From positions 16,965 through 80,964 of the forward strand of contig JAYMTA010000025.1 in the NCBI GenBank assembly GCA_036897625.1: a DNA stretch of 64,000 bases, written 5' to 3'. Below are positions 1 through 14,024 of the stretch, piece after piece (within the stretch, counting starts at the first letter, position 1; every line of letters begins with the position of its first letter). A model generated the notes under the pieces. The model was not told the DNA's origin, did not search any database, and worked only from the letters and a program-made list of their open reading frames with translations. Position numbers and translations under genes: made by a program. Source of the DNA: Pelargonium cotyledonis. Taxonomy: Eukaryota > Streptophyta > Magnoliopsida > Geraniales > Geraniaceae.

Positions 1-3000
1 CTTTCAGCAAAGGGAGAAAATGGATCGCTTAAAGGGGTTGAGCAGGATCTAGGAAACGAGTTCTTGTGCATCAATAAGGTTAGTCTAAGGCGCTTGGGGT
101 CGCGAATTCATTATTAGTTTGACAAGTTTCTATCTTATTAAACTTAAAGGAGCCCTAGGGCCGGCTTTAGCAAGGGAAGCTGGGGGTGTCCTTGGCTCTT
201 AAGAAGTTTTCTCGTTAGTCTTGTTCTTGGTCAATTAATTATTCAGTAAGGCAACTCAGGAGTCTAAAGAAAAGCTTACTCCCTAAAGTCTTTGATATAG
301 AGTATCTCTCAATTAGAATAAAAAGGAGAAATTACCCTTAGCTGGAAATCTCCTAACCTATATTGAATTAAGAATTATAAAGAGGGTAATAAGTAAAAAG
401 TCCATTCAGGCGTTTTAGCTACTCTCAGATTGCTTGGGTTTTCTTACTAAGTACAACCTGCTAGGGTTACCTTAATATTTGGATTTACTGAAGCTTTGTT
501 TTAACGAGGCTCCTCTGTTAGTTTTTAATTTAGGGGCTGTCCTTATTCTTCCTTATTCTGTAATTTTTCTTTTAAGTAAATTAAGGAGTCTACGAATCGA
601 AGTTGAAGTTCTTATCTCTTACTGTATAGTATCCAGAGTCTCTGCTGTCTAAACAAGTAGTGGGAGTGTTAAAAAGGAAAAAGTTCCAAGCAATAAGTAG
701 CTTTTAACTAGGTAAAAGTCATTTAGAGAAGATATTTTGGTCTTGTTGCAGAATCTTGGCGTTTTAAGAGTGTAAAACGAGGGCGTTTTGGAAGGAAAAG
801 GATCTCCCTGTAGTTATAGAATGGAGTCTTTTTGGTTTCCTGCGGTCTGTTTTTGCAAATCAAAGATATATAACCCGTGTATGAATCGAATGCCCCTAAT
901 AAGCGCGAAAAAGTAAAAAATTTACTTTTTTATTAGGTTTGCTTCAGTGTCTATAAGAAAAAGCGAATCAAAATAAAAACCTTATACTAGTTTTCTTATT
1001 CCTACACATTGCTTTGGTGCTAACTGGAGAGGGTCCCTCTTAGCCTAAAGTCTTCGGCACATTTTATAGAACTTCCTAAGGAGTAGACTTGCAATTCACT
1101 TACAGTTCTTAAGATTACCCCATTGATATACCAAAACCAAAAGGGTTTATACTTCGTAAACAGGGGCAAGTGCTCCATTTCTAAAGTTAAAAGGAGTTCC
1201 TAATAATCCTAATAATAATGATAATGGGTCCGGTATTGATTTCTTTTTTGTAAAGGTTTCCGGTCAACTAGATTCATACCTATCACTTGAAGGGGCCTGT
1301 AACAAAATTTTTAGGCTGGGGTAGTACTTAATACTGGAAATTTTGGTTTGGGACTAATTTATAATAAAGCTCTCGAAGAATGATGAATAATCTATCTGGA
1401 AAACTTTTGACTAGCTTCTTTTGCCGGGCAAAGCAGCCTGATGCTAAAGACTAGTAAAAGACTCAAAGGGGTTTCAGAAAGATAGAGGAGAACCCCAAAG
1501 GATTCTCGGGACTTTTATCTATCTTTAATAAAGGACGCTCGGAAATTTCCTTAGATTCTTAGAGGTCTCGCGAATTCTTATAGTACAGCACACGAGGGAC
1601 TCATAAAAGAAAATACTCCGTCAAGGTAAAAAATGTGCCAAAAAGGATAGGTTAGGAAAGATAACGTACTTACATACAGAAGAACTCGCCTTGTTGAAAA
1701 GACTTTTTGGGCGAATACCCGTTTAAATAAGTAAAGTAGTCAATAGTTCGGATTTCTGGCCCCTTGCTGCAGCTCCCTACAGACTCGGAAATCCTAGACG
1801 AAAAAGAGTAAAAACCATATTTCTTTGTGTTAATTCTTTTGAAAGCTGGGCATTTTTCATGCCTAAAAAAGGGTTTTTGTTCATAAGTTTACTAGCACAA
1901 GTACGAGTTCTACTGCAATTTTGTAGTTGTATTAGTATAAATTTTGCCCTTTTTGGAAAGAATTTACCAAATTCCCCAGGCTCTGTTCTTTAAGGTAAAT
2001 GAATATACCGGAATAGCATAAGGAGTAACGGACCCTTATAGATACGCAAGATTAGATTAAGAGAGCCCTCTTTGTTATATTAAGAAATTTTTGAATATTG
2101 TTCTAGGATCAAAATAGGTTAAGACTGAATCATAAACTACACATGAACTAAGCTAAGCAGGGTTATACATTGCGGCTACCTTATATCTAAATCAAAGTAA
2201 GAAATCCGTCTAAAGGGGTGCTACCTTGTTAAAACAGAATTCCGGGACCTTGTGTCAAACTAAACTCCCCTTGAGGAAATGAAGAAAAAGAGAGTCTTTT
2301 TTTAAGTATTTATCACAAGGGAAAGCTTATAGGATAATGGAGCTTTAAAAGAAACTCTCCTATTAAACTGAATGGGTATCCAAGAAAAATGTATTACGTA
2401 AAGGGCCCCATTCAGAAAGAACCATATAACGTGCAGATAATCCTTAGCTTAGAATATTTAGGTTTTTCGTTATAAATAGATTTCTATTCTTTTTATCGTA
2501 GGTATTTTATTTAAAACCTTTAGCTTATTGCTTTTGGAAGAAATTAAGGATAACTTTTAGGATTCCTATCAAAAGGTCGCAGCTAAGTCAACAAGACTTA
2601 AACCTACTATTTGTAATTTTGTTGCGGTTTTATTTAAGGAAAGAAACCCAAGAAGGAGGAAAAAGAGGAAGTATTATGCTTTATATAAGAGAATCCTATT
2701 ACTAAATTATTCTATAAAAACTATCCTCTATAGACACCTAGCAGCGAGGTTTATCAAACAACTCGCCCGCTTTGTTCATAAAAGGTTGTCATTTGCCAAG
2801 AAGTCTTTAAATTAATTCCTAAGGAGTGTTCGTACCCCCATACTACCAAAGCTTTTTATTCATTTAAAGTTAACCAAAAAAGACTTGAATTATAAGAGTG
2901 GATGGATCCATAAAAGAGGAAGCTGCACCCGTTTTAACAAAGCGCTATTACTATATAAATATAAAGAGTATAAAACTCGAAAATCTAATTTGGTATTAAG

Positions 3001-6000
3001 CAAACCCTGGGGTTCCGCGCTCCTAACATTAAAGAAAGAGCTCTCTTGGAATAATGCGGATTAGTAAGAGCAGCCGAGGCTGTGAGTTTTCTAGGGTAAC
3101 CCAGTAAACAGCTTTACAAATGCTTGAGTACTTGAAAACCTAAAGCTAGTTTGTAATACCTATTCATTTTATTGACCCCCTTCTACAGAATGACAACACA
3201 TATATCTCAGACAAATAATAATAGTTAAAATTCTGTGCCAATAAAAAAAATGTACTATATAATAACATAACGAGTTCTAACCTTAAGGGTAGTTTAGTGT
3301 GTATTAATACCGTGGCTATAAACTGGATCTAAAAAAAGGATATAAAAAGTAGAGATAGCAATACTTTATGCCTATCTCTAAAATATAAATACAGAAACCA
3401 CTTGGATAATTATAGTATAGCCCTTATCAGGACAAATTTGTAAACGGCCACTTCCTTAACAATAAAGAGATTAGGATCCTCTCTTATTTGCCCTAATGTC
3501 TTACTCATTTCATCACTAAAGTTCTACTCATTTTCGAGGAATTCAATTTTTTGTATATAAGTATAAGTGAGGGGGTGTTCTCTGCTAAGCTATAGATAAG
3601 GGGATATATTAAGCTGTGGTAGACTAACTAGAAGCCCTCTTTTAGCTACTATTCAAAAAACTTCAAAGCGGGAGCTTAATGAATCCTTGTTTAATGAGTC
3701 ATATTTTATCGAGTCAGCTCTTCGAAGTTCTCCATCGAAACTAAAGGGATTTTAGTTTCGAACCTATGCGCATTCTAGTTATATTACAACATAGATTGAA
3801 CCGATTTGAATAGTTAACCGTGTACTCTTTCTTTTTATTAAGGAAATTTTGTACTAAAGAAGTTATCTATATGAGAGCGTTGTCCGAACTAATAGGACTC
3901 CCGTAATGTAATTAGTTATACTGAGCATATATCCTAGAAAAGAAAAAGGGAGAGCTCCTCTTCTCTATTTTTATCGTAAGCATCTACCCTCGGGCTGTGA
4001 GGAATTTACATAAAAATAAAGTACTAAAGTTATTTTTCGTAATAATATATAAAAAGATCTTAATACTCTTTGAAAACCAAAGGATAAACAATCCGCATAG
4101 AAATAGAAAAAATTAAAACAGCCTTAAATTAAATACTAAAAACTTCGATATATATATTATCTCATAAGGAGAGGGCCCTTTATGATAAGACTTGGGTTGG
4201 TTTATACCTTATTCCATCTTAAACTCCCGGTATACTGATTCTGATAAACTAAATACAAAATTTTTAATGACTCGATTTTACTTCCTTTTAGATAATGCCC
4301 GCTTTTTTAATTTTTAACAACCTAGGGCTAGGCATTAGCTACACTTTCCTTTTAGTAAAAAAGTCTTATCTCAGAGAAAGATAAAATGGGTATGCTTTTT
4401 CAAAATGTGATAACTTTATTCTTCTACGCACGATTTAAATAGATATGTTAGTAAGAATTTATTATAGTATAACTAAGGAAATCCTAGACTTTCTTTGATA
4501 TCATGGTTACTCCTTACGCAAGGACATAGTAAAAGGACTCCTATCTCCTATCTAAGTGGGACTGCCTCTTATTAACCTTTTTTGAAGACGGATAAACTAT
4601 AGGCAATTAAAGCAGAGGTTTACGTTATTTAATTTCACCTCAGCATCAGGTCACTTGCGCTATATCAATAGCTATATAGTTTATGCAAATTTGGACCCTA
4701 TTTTATTACTTGAATGAAATCAAAATACAATTTTAGTCTTACATATTCCTTTTTTAAAAGAGTTCCTTACCACACCTTATATTCTATATATCCTCATTAG
4801 AATGCAAGCGCTTATCCTTCCTTATATTGTTCTTTCTAAATATCCACATATTATGATCTTAAACAAGCTACTTTTTCTCTTTTTTCTTTGATAAACTCTA
4901 TTCTTAAGATTTAAAAATTACACAATATACTTTTTTAACAATATAAAACGAGGGGGCAAAGAAGTTAGGCTTAAAAAAAGAAGCAACAAGGGTTTCAACT
5001 CTGCCCACAGGGGTTTTCTTGTGTTGGAAAAGGAGGGATGCTATGAACGAGTCTTCAAAATAATCGGGGTTTAACATCTTGGTAGAAGCTTTAACTAATA
5101 ATATTGGGTATAGATAGTAAAAGTCTTGTACTATGACTAACTAAAAAGACACGAAACCCCGGTTGGGTGTAATACTACAAAATAGAGAGAATGTATAGGC
5201 TCTACAAGAAGTCTTACCTTTATTTAGGAAAATCTCTGCGCATAGACCTCGCTAGAGGGTTTCCCAACCAAAATATCCTAATGTACAATAAAGTGCTCTC
5301 TTACTCCCGGGTTTTCCTAGAACTAACTATTACAATCTATGACTCGGAAAGGGGCTTGCACATAAAGTAAGAAGATCCAAGCCTGGAGTCTGGTATATAA
5401 TATAACATTCCTTTAGGGCTAAGATACTCAAAAAGTCAAAATACTTAAAAGATTCCTGGCAATTCTTTTATATCGAGTATAAGTTTCTACTTACAAAAAG
5501 CATAAAGAAGTATTCAAATTACCTCAGACTTACTATCTCCTTTTGACTTTTAACGGATGCAGCCCTCCTTACTCCTTATAGCTTTGTGCATTCTCTGTCC
5601 AAAACTCTTTATTAAACTGTGAAGCCTAGAAATGAAATAATCAAGCGAAGTGCCTAGGCTCTAAAGAGGGTGAATAAATGATTTAACACTGGCAATAGCT
5701 AAGAGGTATCCTAACCTCATTGAAAATTTTATAGATAGCTCTTTAGCTGTAGTGAATTAGGGGATTCCTTTTTGTAAGAGAACTTTCCCAGGTATGAAAC
5801 CCAAGAAAATTCCTTTGAAAGGGTTTAGTGATAAATCTATTCTTAATAAAAACGAATAATACTAACACTAAAAAAATCCGGACCAAAGAAGCTCGGGCTT
5901 ACTCATACTATTCATAAGGATCTTGTCTAAAATCTTACGGATCTCTTGAGTATTACTCCTTAACTGAAATAGGAAACTAAAAAAGAATGAAAGCAAGGGG

Positions 6001-7401
6001 GTATAAAATTCGATCTTGTAAATTAAAGAAGTTTTTCATTTTTAAGATATACTTAGGAGAAGAAAATAGTAGAAAAGTCTAAAATAGTTGTAAAACGGTT
6101 AATTAGAAGGCTGGAACTACTCTTTTGTGAGCACTAATTACTCATTTTCATAAGGTATATCAAAACACCCTAATCCTTATTCAAATTATCTACAAACGGA
6201 AAAGGGATTCTAAACCGATGCTGAAATATCCACGAAATAGGACCTAAAAGTACACGGGTGAAATAGCTATTAGCTCTTCTTAAATCCCTAGCTTGTACTA
6301 AGAGAGAAGGTACCTTTATTTTATTGGTGTAGTTATTAAATCCAGAATATCCGTACCCTTGTAACCCGGTTTTTGGTTGATAACTGATTCTGGACTTTTT
6401 TAAGTTTTTGTACGCAGAGCTGCTTTTTGGGGCCTCCTATCGATGGAGAAGACTGAGTCGAAGTACAGGGTCCCTTAAGTATTACACTTAAATACCTACA
6501 CACTTAGTGGAAAAGAAGTTTTATTGTATAAGTCAGGACCCCTCTACCTAGGAATCCAAGCACCCTCTGAGGTAAATTTTCCCTGTTGATATAGTTAACT
6601 CTGTTATAGCACCAATTATAATAGAGCAGAAAAGGAAAACCCTTAAAATTCTAGACAAAAGGGAGCCTCCTCTTAAGCAGGCTTTTTAAACAAGGAGTTT
6701 ATCGAGTTTTTGACATCCATATAGGAAACCCGGATAATAGCACACGGTCAGCACTTTCTCTTATGTTATGTCACAATTAAGGGGATTCGAAAGCCGGTAA
6801 GAATTCTTTAGGCACCTCCCTCCTTGTTTTTATAAGCTATATAAGAGTGGTTTTTATTACCTTATTTCTGAACTTTGGAAATTGAATATAACAAAGAGGG
6901 ATATATCCTATAATCAAGTACTTGAGAAAACCTTTCCATTGTACCTCAAAAAGAGTTATCCGTGATATAATTACTTAAGAGAGGCCCCCTTTTCTGTAAC
7001 CCGATACCGAATATTAGTAACTTTAGTTATTAGATAGTAAGAGGATCTCTTATGTTAGCATTAATTTATCGTATAGGGGACTGCGAGCTTTTTATAAAGG
7101 GTTTTTATCCTCGAGGGTAACCTTTTTTTTTTGCAATTCCTGGCTTCCCTTTTACATACATAAAGCGGTATCTTTTCGACTAAAATTTTATTATTACTTA
7201 AATAAAACAAGGGCTAAGATTAAGGAATTTTACATCCCTTGTGCTTGCAGGAGAAGTGTAGCTTACTTTCTTTATTAGTTTATTAAACTCTCATACTATA
7301 TACTACTTACCAATTAAAAAATGAACCTTGAAAAATGCTAGAACCACACTAACCTAAGATTTCTTTGCTCTAAACTACTGAACTCTAATGAGCACTTTCT
7401 T
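1..7401. other. Non-coding, nothing recognised
   Basis: No frame stays open long enough to support a gene, and I found no convincing tRNA arm. A possible T-loop (GGTTCGAAAC on the minus strand) near 3,760 is too isolated to call. The stretch is rich in the purine-to-pyrimidine near-palindromes. The first 114 bases are open in frame 1 but match nothing I know. Confidence 0.6.
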
Positions 7402-7465
7402 TAACTTGACCCGAACCCACAAAGATATCATGACCCCGTGAATCTCCAAATACTAACCCAACCTT
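7402..7465 (-). pseudogene. tRNA-like, possibly initiator Met
   Basis: The minus strand has ATTTGGAGATTCACGGGG, then GTCATGA (CAU anticodon preceded by U), then TTTGTGGGTTCGGGTC as a T-arm. The D-arm and anticodon loop resemble plant mitochondrial tRNA-fMet, but the segment after the anticodon is about three bases short and the T-stem does not pair. Confidence 0.35.
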
Positions 7466-8965
7466 TTTTTACTAAATTCTAGGTAAACTTAAATAGGGGA
7501 CCTTTAAACTTTATTAACCTTATCCAGTAGGCAACCTCTAAACGTTTTTTTGTATAGAATATCCCAGAACTAGTATCAATTTTTAAATATTACTACGAAA
7601 TAGCTACAAAAAAGCAACCCGAGGACCACTATAACAAAGTAAGTAAAAGCTTTAGAAGGGACGTAAGAATGCGTTTAGTCTCATTTAAGAAAAACTCGCA
7701 GGGGCCTTTTCGTGCACTATAACAAAGAATTTGGATTTCTTTGTAATATAAAATTAAGCTATTGCTTACTTATTTATTCTTATCTTTTTTTAGTTTTCTC
7801 GCTAAATTTAGACTTTCTAGTTTCGAAAGGATCCGCTCGAGTATATGAATATGGCTGTTTTTCTTCCTAGTATTAGGCATGGCCCAATTCAAAAAGCAGT
7901 ACTTCTAAACAGGTTTATTTACAATAAAAGGAACTCTCCACGCCACGTATTCTGACTTATCTGGGTATGGGAAGTATGGGAAAAACGACAACTATAATAA
8001 GTTTATAACTTTTTGTCAGGGCATCCCTAAACGGAAGAGTTTTAGTTTAACAGGAACTTTCTTCGGGTCCGAAGAGGTTGCTCTTTTGCTTCTCGCGGAA
8101 TCCCTAACTCTGTTTGTATTGAAAAACACTAGTTATTGGACATTTTAGAAGATTTCCCTAGCGGTTCCCTATAAATTACTATACAGTTTTCTCTTAGTAT
8201 TTGTTCGTTTAACTCTTAACAGAAAACATTGTTAGAGGTGCCTCTTCACTGAGATTTAGCACATATCGACTACAAATTTGACAGACTTTGGCGAATTAAA
8301 TCTCTATTTGAAGGCATTATACCTGAAAATTACTTATATGGAAATCCTTAAGTCTTCTTGATTAAGAACAGGGCCCTTATTATAAGCTGCGGAACAAAAA
8401 ACTAAACGTAGTTAGTTTACAGAGCATGTCAAGGGTTAAAATTGATGACCTCAAGGCATAAGAAATCTCCCTTATCCGGCCCTTCACAACTCGGTTTTTA
8501 AAAAGCGTTTTTAAGAAAAAGATGCGGTATCACAACTGCCAACAATATTCAAATGAAGTTCAAAATTAAAGATCTGTAGTAGGCAAGTCTAAGTAATTAT
8601 GTACTTGTTGTATACTAACGGATTTGCTGGGAATATCTATTAAGTAAGTGAAAACCAGGTGCTTTCTGTATTCTAGAATATTGTATTCCACAAATTATTG
8701 GGTTATAGCCTATTTATAAAAGGAATTCTCTGTAACATATAATAGTAAAAATAGAATATACCTAACTGCTTTCCCAAGAATTTCCGTCTTTAAAGAAAGT
8801 GTAAACAATTTCCTTACATAGGCTTTGCTGTTCCTTTTCAAGGATTGGTCTTTCTGTAATATGAAACTGAGATTAGCTTGTCTTAGAAAGGTACATAATT
8901 TCAGGAGGGGATACGGCTCTTAAGAAGACTCACTTACTATGTGTTTCCTCATAGAAGGCACTTCA

Positions 8966-9037
8966 TCAGCTAGCAGGACTTGAACCCTGTGCCATCTATA
9001 TTGTTGGGTCTGCGCTCTAACCTGTTTACTACTAAAT
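8966..9037 (-). pseudogene. tRNA-like element, identity unclear
   Basis: The minus strand contains CAGGTTAGAGCGCAGACCC and, about 20 bases on, GGCACAGGGTTCAAGTCCTG. Both are typical tRNA D-arm and T-arm sequences at nearly normal spacing, and CAGG/CCTG can pair around the T-loop. The anticodon arm (around CCAACAA) forms no good stem, so the amino acid cannot be assigned. Confidence 0.6.
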
Positions 9038-9876
9038 TAAAAATAGTTTCATTTTTTATTATCTAAATTAGAGACTTTTGTGGCCTTTGACTAATTACAT
9101 AATCGCACTGATCATAAGTAGGTAGCTTATTATTTACTTTTTCTGAGCCCTCTTTACTTTATAGTGCTGGTGAACCACTTAAAACTCGAAGGAAAAGCCT
9201 TACAATTAGTTTGAATTCTAGTATCCCCGAGCTCCCGAGATTTCTTATAGGACCAATGCAGCAAGAGCATACCACATACAATTCATAAAACTAACTTAGC
9301 TTAGCGTATTAATATAGTATCTAAGATTAAAAAATTCGAAAAATCTTATAATGGTCAAGATGTTTGGTGCCCCTTTAATCTCTGCTTGCCCTTTAATTAC
9401 ATAGTTGAGAGATTGACATAGTGCCATAATTACAAGCTCGGCTTTGAAGCATTTGGAATAGGAGAAAATAGAAAAAAGGGGGAATTTCTTTCACAGAACG
9501 GGCTCTATATTGTTACAAACTATGGGACAGATAACATATAAGAGATAGTCATTATTAAGGGGCATCCTAAACTCGACTAGGAAAAGGGTCCTTACCTCGA
9601 AATAGAAACCCCAGAAAATGCTTAAGAATAGTTTTACACCGACCTCAAACAAAAAGGTTCCTAAAAAACCGTATTAAATAGAATAAGGTTCCGTGTGAGG
9701 TTTTCAATTGTAATTAAATATAAAATCTAATTGACTCTTTTGTCTTGCTCGCGAGGAAATACCAAAATCACTTAAGTAGAGACTTTGATTCATAACGTTC
9801 CCCCCACTTAATGCAAAAAGAGCTTAGTTAAGAGCTATTTACGATATCTTCTAGCCTTATCTTGAGAGTAGTTGTT

Positions 9877-9948
9877 TATAGTATACACAAATGGTAAAGC
9901 ACAACTTACTAGAGTTGGCATGCAAAGGTTGAGTCGCTTAATTACAGA
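9877..9948 (+). pseudogene. trnQ: Degenerate tRNA-Gln, copy 1
   Basis: The 72 bases are collinear, without gaps, with the plant mitochondrial tRNA-Gln(UUG) as I recall it. Conserved blocks are AGTATA near the 5' end, CAAATGGTAAAGCA in the D-arm and GGCATGCAAAGGTT running into the T-arm. The anticodon region is rewritten. A perfect five-pair stem CAACT/AGTTG can form but closes a six-base loop, and the bases at the expected anticodon position read CTA with A rather than U before them. The 3' side of the T-stem is damaged. A second copy lies at 27,355. Confidence 0.7.
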
Positions 9949-12501
9949 GATTGTTGATCACATATTAAAGATCCCTACTTGAATTCTATTGAGTTTAGGA
10001 CCTAATTAAAAAGAGGGAAAATGTATACATTCCGTACCTAAAAGATTGCCCTTTTTTATCAAATATGATTTACTTGCTAGAAGGGCTCTTTTTGAAGAAG
10101 GTATGGGTCGCAATATTATGGGACATCAGAGCTATTTAAGTAAAAAGGTAGGAATTCTGAGCCTAGGAGATTCCCTAGCATTTTCTAAATTCAAGAATAT
10201 TAAATATTTATTAAGAGTTTTTACTATAAACTCAATTCTGTCTCAGGATAAGTAATCTAGGCGGCTAAATACAAAAAGGACTTCTATGAGTATCCCCTTT
10301 CCTCATTACTTGGGCTTCCTTTTAGTATTCTATCAATAACGGAACAACATAGGAATACACTTTTAATAGAACTCGAGGAGTTTTCTTAGCAAGAGTCACA
10401 TATCCATAACTTTCATTATGGGTCGGTGTGTCTTTGTTAACTCTTTATAAAGGAAACAAAAAAAATTCTACGGTTACCTCTAAGCTATATATTTGTAACA
10501 GGGGCTTCTATGTTACAGTTAAAGCCTATTTTAAAGCTTGTTTTATGTGCGCCTTCCTTTTTTTTCTATATAACAAATATTCTAACAAAGAGGCATATCT
10601 CCGCTTAGAGAGGGAGGAGCTTTAGGCGATCAAAAGGGACAGAGGCCCCGCTTTACTCTGGTTACAAGGAATAGGTTTTTCCGGCGGAGCAAGTCTTACA
10701 AGATGTAATTGCTAATTAAAAAGGGAGTCCTTAACTAGGGTATCAGGCGTATGTAACAAATAGGAGCACGCAGCTCTATCTAACATAATATAATTTCCAT
10801 ATAGGCATTCAGGATTACACTACAAAAGCATTGTATACCCCAAAACACCTAAGCCCCCGCGATCCCTCACTTATTAAAAACTCTTTTCAATATATTTGAG
10901 TAAGTTCTTAAAATCCAGATGGCGCTTGCACTTAGGTTAGGAAAGTTCTTTAATTTGAGGATTGGTGGTTGTTTTTTTAACGAAAAAATGTGAAATAATA
11001 TAACACTTTACTTTTGTGTATTAAACTAGTTATTGAGCTTGATACACAAATCACTTAAAGGAAAAAGGAAGCTGTATCAAAGTAAAGCCTTTTATAGATC
11101 TATCTCCTATAGACTGATTTCAGTTCAAAAAGAAAATAGTTGACGAGAATTTGGTATACCGTAATTGACTCCTTTTTAATTGACAAATCAGGGTGCGGAA
11201 GAAATTAACTTTATATTAAGGGTCCTTTTTCATATACTTTTATACTTTCTAAAAAAGGATGCCAATGGTTTTTTAAAAATAGAATATGATTAATAGACTC
11301 TGATTAAGGTTATATCAAAATTAACTGGGTAGGTGTTGTTTCGCACAGGTGTATAGCTCAAGTTTCCTAAATAAGGAATAACTTAAGAGTAGATATTCTC
11401 ACTACAAAGCTCTCTAATAGGTATTCTAAAATCAGGATAAACCTATCCATTCACAACAAAGCTTACTTCTTTCTGTAGTACTAGTAATAACAACAAAGAA
11501 TGATAAGGAATCCACCAAAATGACTTCCTAGAACTTCTAATACTACAAATACTTAAGGACAGTTTTAACAATAAGGTAAAGATTTCCTTGTTGTTAGTTT
11601 AACAAGGAGTTCCCAAGTCTAGTTTTTAGGAAAGGTGAAGGTATGGCTAAGAGGATAGGGTCTAGAAGGGTTCTCTTTCTGTAAGACAGGTCTCTTTAAA
11701 AGGGACTCAAACATTTAGAGCTCTTTAAGATCGCAAAGAAATTTCTCAACTAAGTTAATGATCCGTAATCCTTTTTGCCTCTTATGCCTGAATTCGCTTT
11801 TACAATATATGTTGTGCAGTATAGAATGTTACAAGCTCTACTTTGGATAAAAATTCTGACATCATAACAAACCCCAGGCTCCAGCAAGTAAAAGTCTCCC
11901 TTATTAGTGAGATAGCGGAAGTAAGTGCTCCCCTAAGTACTTATTACTAGGTTCCCTATAACTATTTATTACTTAAAGCCAAAACCTAGGAAGCATACTC
12001 CTTAGAAACGAGACTCACTTAGAAAGCGGAAAGCCTTAGCAAGCAAGAAAGTAAACCTCTACCTCTTATAAAAGTACAGAAAAGGGGTAAATTGTTTGGA
12101 ATTCTAGAGAATACAAGGCATAAATTAGCAACCCCTAAAGGAAAAGGCTTCCACTTTAAATTATAATTATATTTAAAAGCTGTAGTTAAATCGAGGCAAG
12201 AGGTATATTTTAATACTTTTTTATATAAATCCTCGTTCTATTTAAAACGCTCAAGGAGCTTCCCTGGTATTGTAGTTACTGCATAAGTACGTAAATATTT
12301 TTTAACAAACCCTTAGTAACTAGTTAGGAATTCTAGGATTAAAGACCCTCCTTTTGAACTAATTCTCTTTTTTCTCTTAGTTTTCGGGGTATTCAAATCC
12401 GGGAGAATTATAGAAGTGCAACTCTGAAAAAAAGTTTACAAAATGGATCGAAGTATTAAGAAAATAACTTTATTTCACCCATTGAATTGGAACCTTTAGT
12501 A
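9949..12501. other. Non-coding gap between tRNA relics
   Basis: Frames of 69 codons (10,046-10,255) and 65 codons (10,428-10,625) occur here. Their proteins show no family features and are within chance length. One isolated TATTCAAATCCGGG near 12,390 resembles a T-loop only weakly. Confidence 0.55.
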
Positions 12502-12573
12502 AAAGGAACATAGGGGTCGAACCTACGTCTGTTCACTGATCAACCGACCGCTCTAACACTAAAAGGAAGTTAA
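12502..12573 (-). pseudogene. trnN: Degenerate tRNA-Asn
   Basis: On the minus strand the central and 3' parts align without gaps to plant mitochondrial tRNA-Asn(GUU). GAGCGGTCGG leads into the anticodon arm and GACGTAGGTTCGACC forms the T-arm, whose stem pairs fully (GTAGG with CCTAT, one wobble). The anticodon loop is TTGATCA rather than CTGTTAA, so the anticodon position reads GAU, and only part of the anticodon stem can pair. The acceptor ends do not pair. The call rests on sequence resemblance, not on the anticodon. Confidence 0.7.
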
Positions 12574-14024
12574 ACTGAGCTAGACCATGACTAAGGAAAA
12601 TCGGCTAATCGGCTCTTGTTAAAGATTTCTTGTTTATTTGCTAAGTACTTGTATTATAAGCTATTAGGGGTTTACAAAGAATAGGCAATTTACTACTACT
12701 TAATTCATGTTTATAGTATATATTTTTTATAAACAATTGTTATTTAATTTCATGTGATTACCCCTAGTCCGAACAGCAAAGCAACAAAAGCGAATACATA
12801 ATTATTTAAGAAAAATTAGGGTTCATATCTAGAATGGTATACCTATCCGGTTTTGATTGCAGATCCTTGTTTCGTGTGCCTCAGATTAGATTTTTCTCTT
12901 AATGTAACGACTCCTTAAAGAGAGACCGCTTATAAAAGTTTCACAAATACAGGCTTTGCACAATATGACAAAAGTAAAACTGGGTTAGATACTACTGAGT
13001 AACTTGTGTTAAATTTTGTTTAATAACTTTTTTCGGCAACTAAAAAGGGGTACCTATAAAGGATATTATCCTGAATAGAGCTGTAAATAAGACGTAAAGT
13101 GTAAAAAGTGACTACTAACATTGTTAATTCGGTATTCTAGACATCGAAGAGAATTCCCGAAGCAAAAGAAGAAGAGATAACTGCCTTTTGACCCTTAGAA
13201 AGGGGGTCCTTTGTAAGTAATATCCTTGCCTCTCTTTTAAGTCCTTTCTTATAACAAGCTTGTAATAAAGTGGTGTACAGTTCTAACTCTGATCCTCTTA
13301 AATAACATACAAGAGTTAAGATCAAAATATTAATCTATTCGTATATAACTCTCAACTTCTTTTATCTTGTCATAAGTTAAGTAAAACGTAGAAAAAAAGA
13401 CTTAATTAGATTCTTGCCTGCTAGGAGTTCCGATTTCTAATCCCTAGAGTTTGGTGCTATTCCAATTTTTAAGTACGAAAACCCCTCTTATAAATTACAA
13501 GATTTTAGTTTATTAGTGAGTTAGAAAGGGCCCTCTAGATTTTTACAAGAGGAGTTTCCCAGACTCTTAAAATACTACTTAAATGGGAGAGCTCTGAACG
13601 AAGTGAAGAGGGAGGCAAGGTTTATCCTGGCTCGAACGCAGTGAAGAGGAGGGGCTTGGATCTGAACAAAGTGAGGAGGAGGAGGGCTTGTCTTCCTGAT
13701 TACCTTGTCCAGGAAGAGTCTAGATAGAAAGCTTCCACTTTAGTTTAGACTAGACCTAAAAAGTTCTTTACTAATCTGAGTAAGTTATTAGAAGAGAGCA
13801 AAGCTTAGAATCTAAGGAATTGTAAATAGCAATTAATTATCAACTAAAATCTTAAATGGCTTTTTGATAGACAATAAGTGCACGAGTTTCCTTGAAGTTG
13901 AAGTTTAAAAAAGTAATGTTTAAGGGTTGTTTATAAGGAGTAGATAACTTTATCTAAATCATCAAAAAATATCCAGCATTGTTTACTACAAGTTTCATAA
14001 AAAACAATAAACCTTTTAATTTCC
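12574..14024. other. Non-coding gap holding the small tandem repeat
   Basis: Apart from the repeat at 13,593-13,690 I see nothing. The 62-codon minus-strand frame at 13,137-13,325 has no recognisable product. Confidence 0.55.
13593..13690 (+). repeat. Three imperfect tandem units of a GAACGAAGTGAAGAGG motif
   Basis: Three diverged units start at about 13,593, 13,631 and 13,661, each with the core GAACGAAGTGAAG (variants GAACGCAGTGAAG and GAACAAAGTGAGG) followed by a purine-rich tail. The last two end in GGGCTTG. Single relatives occur at 29,160 (CGAACAAAGTGGGCGG) and 60,421 (AGAACGTAGTGAGAGAGG). Short repeats of this flavour occur in green-algal organelle genomes, which is suggestive only. 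Confidence 0.75.

Noticed and set aside
3757-3775. GGTTCGAAAC on the minus strand, possible T-loop
   Set aside because: Isolated, with no other tRNA part nearby.
10046-10255. 69-codon frame with a protein-like start
   Set aside because: No recognisable motif; basic and hydrophobic residues only reflect AT-rich codons.
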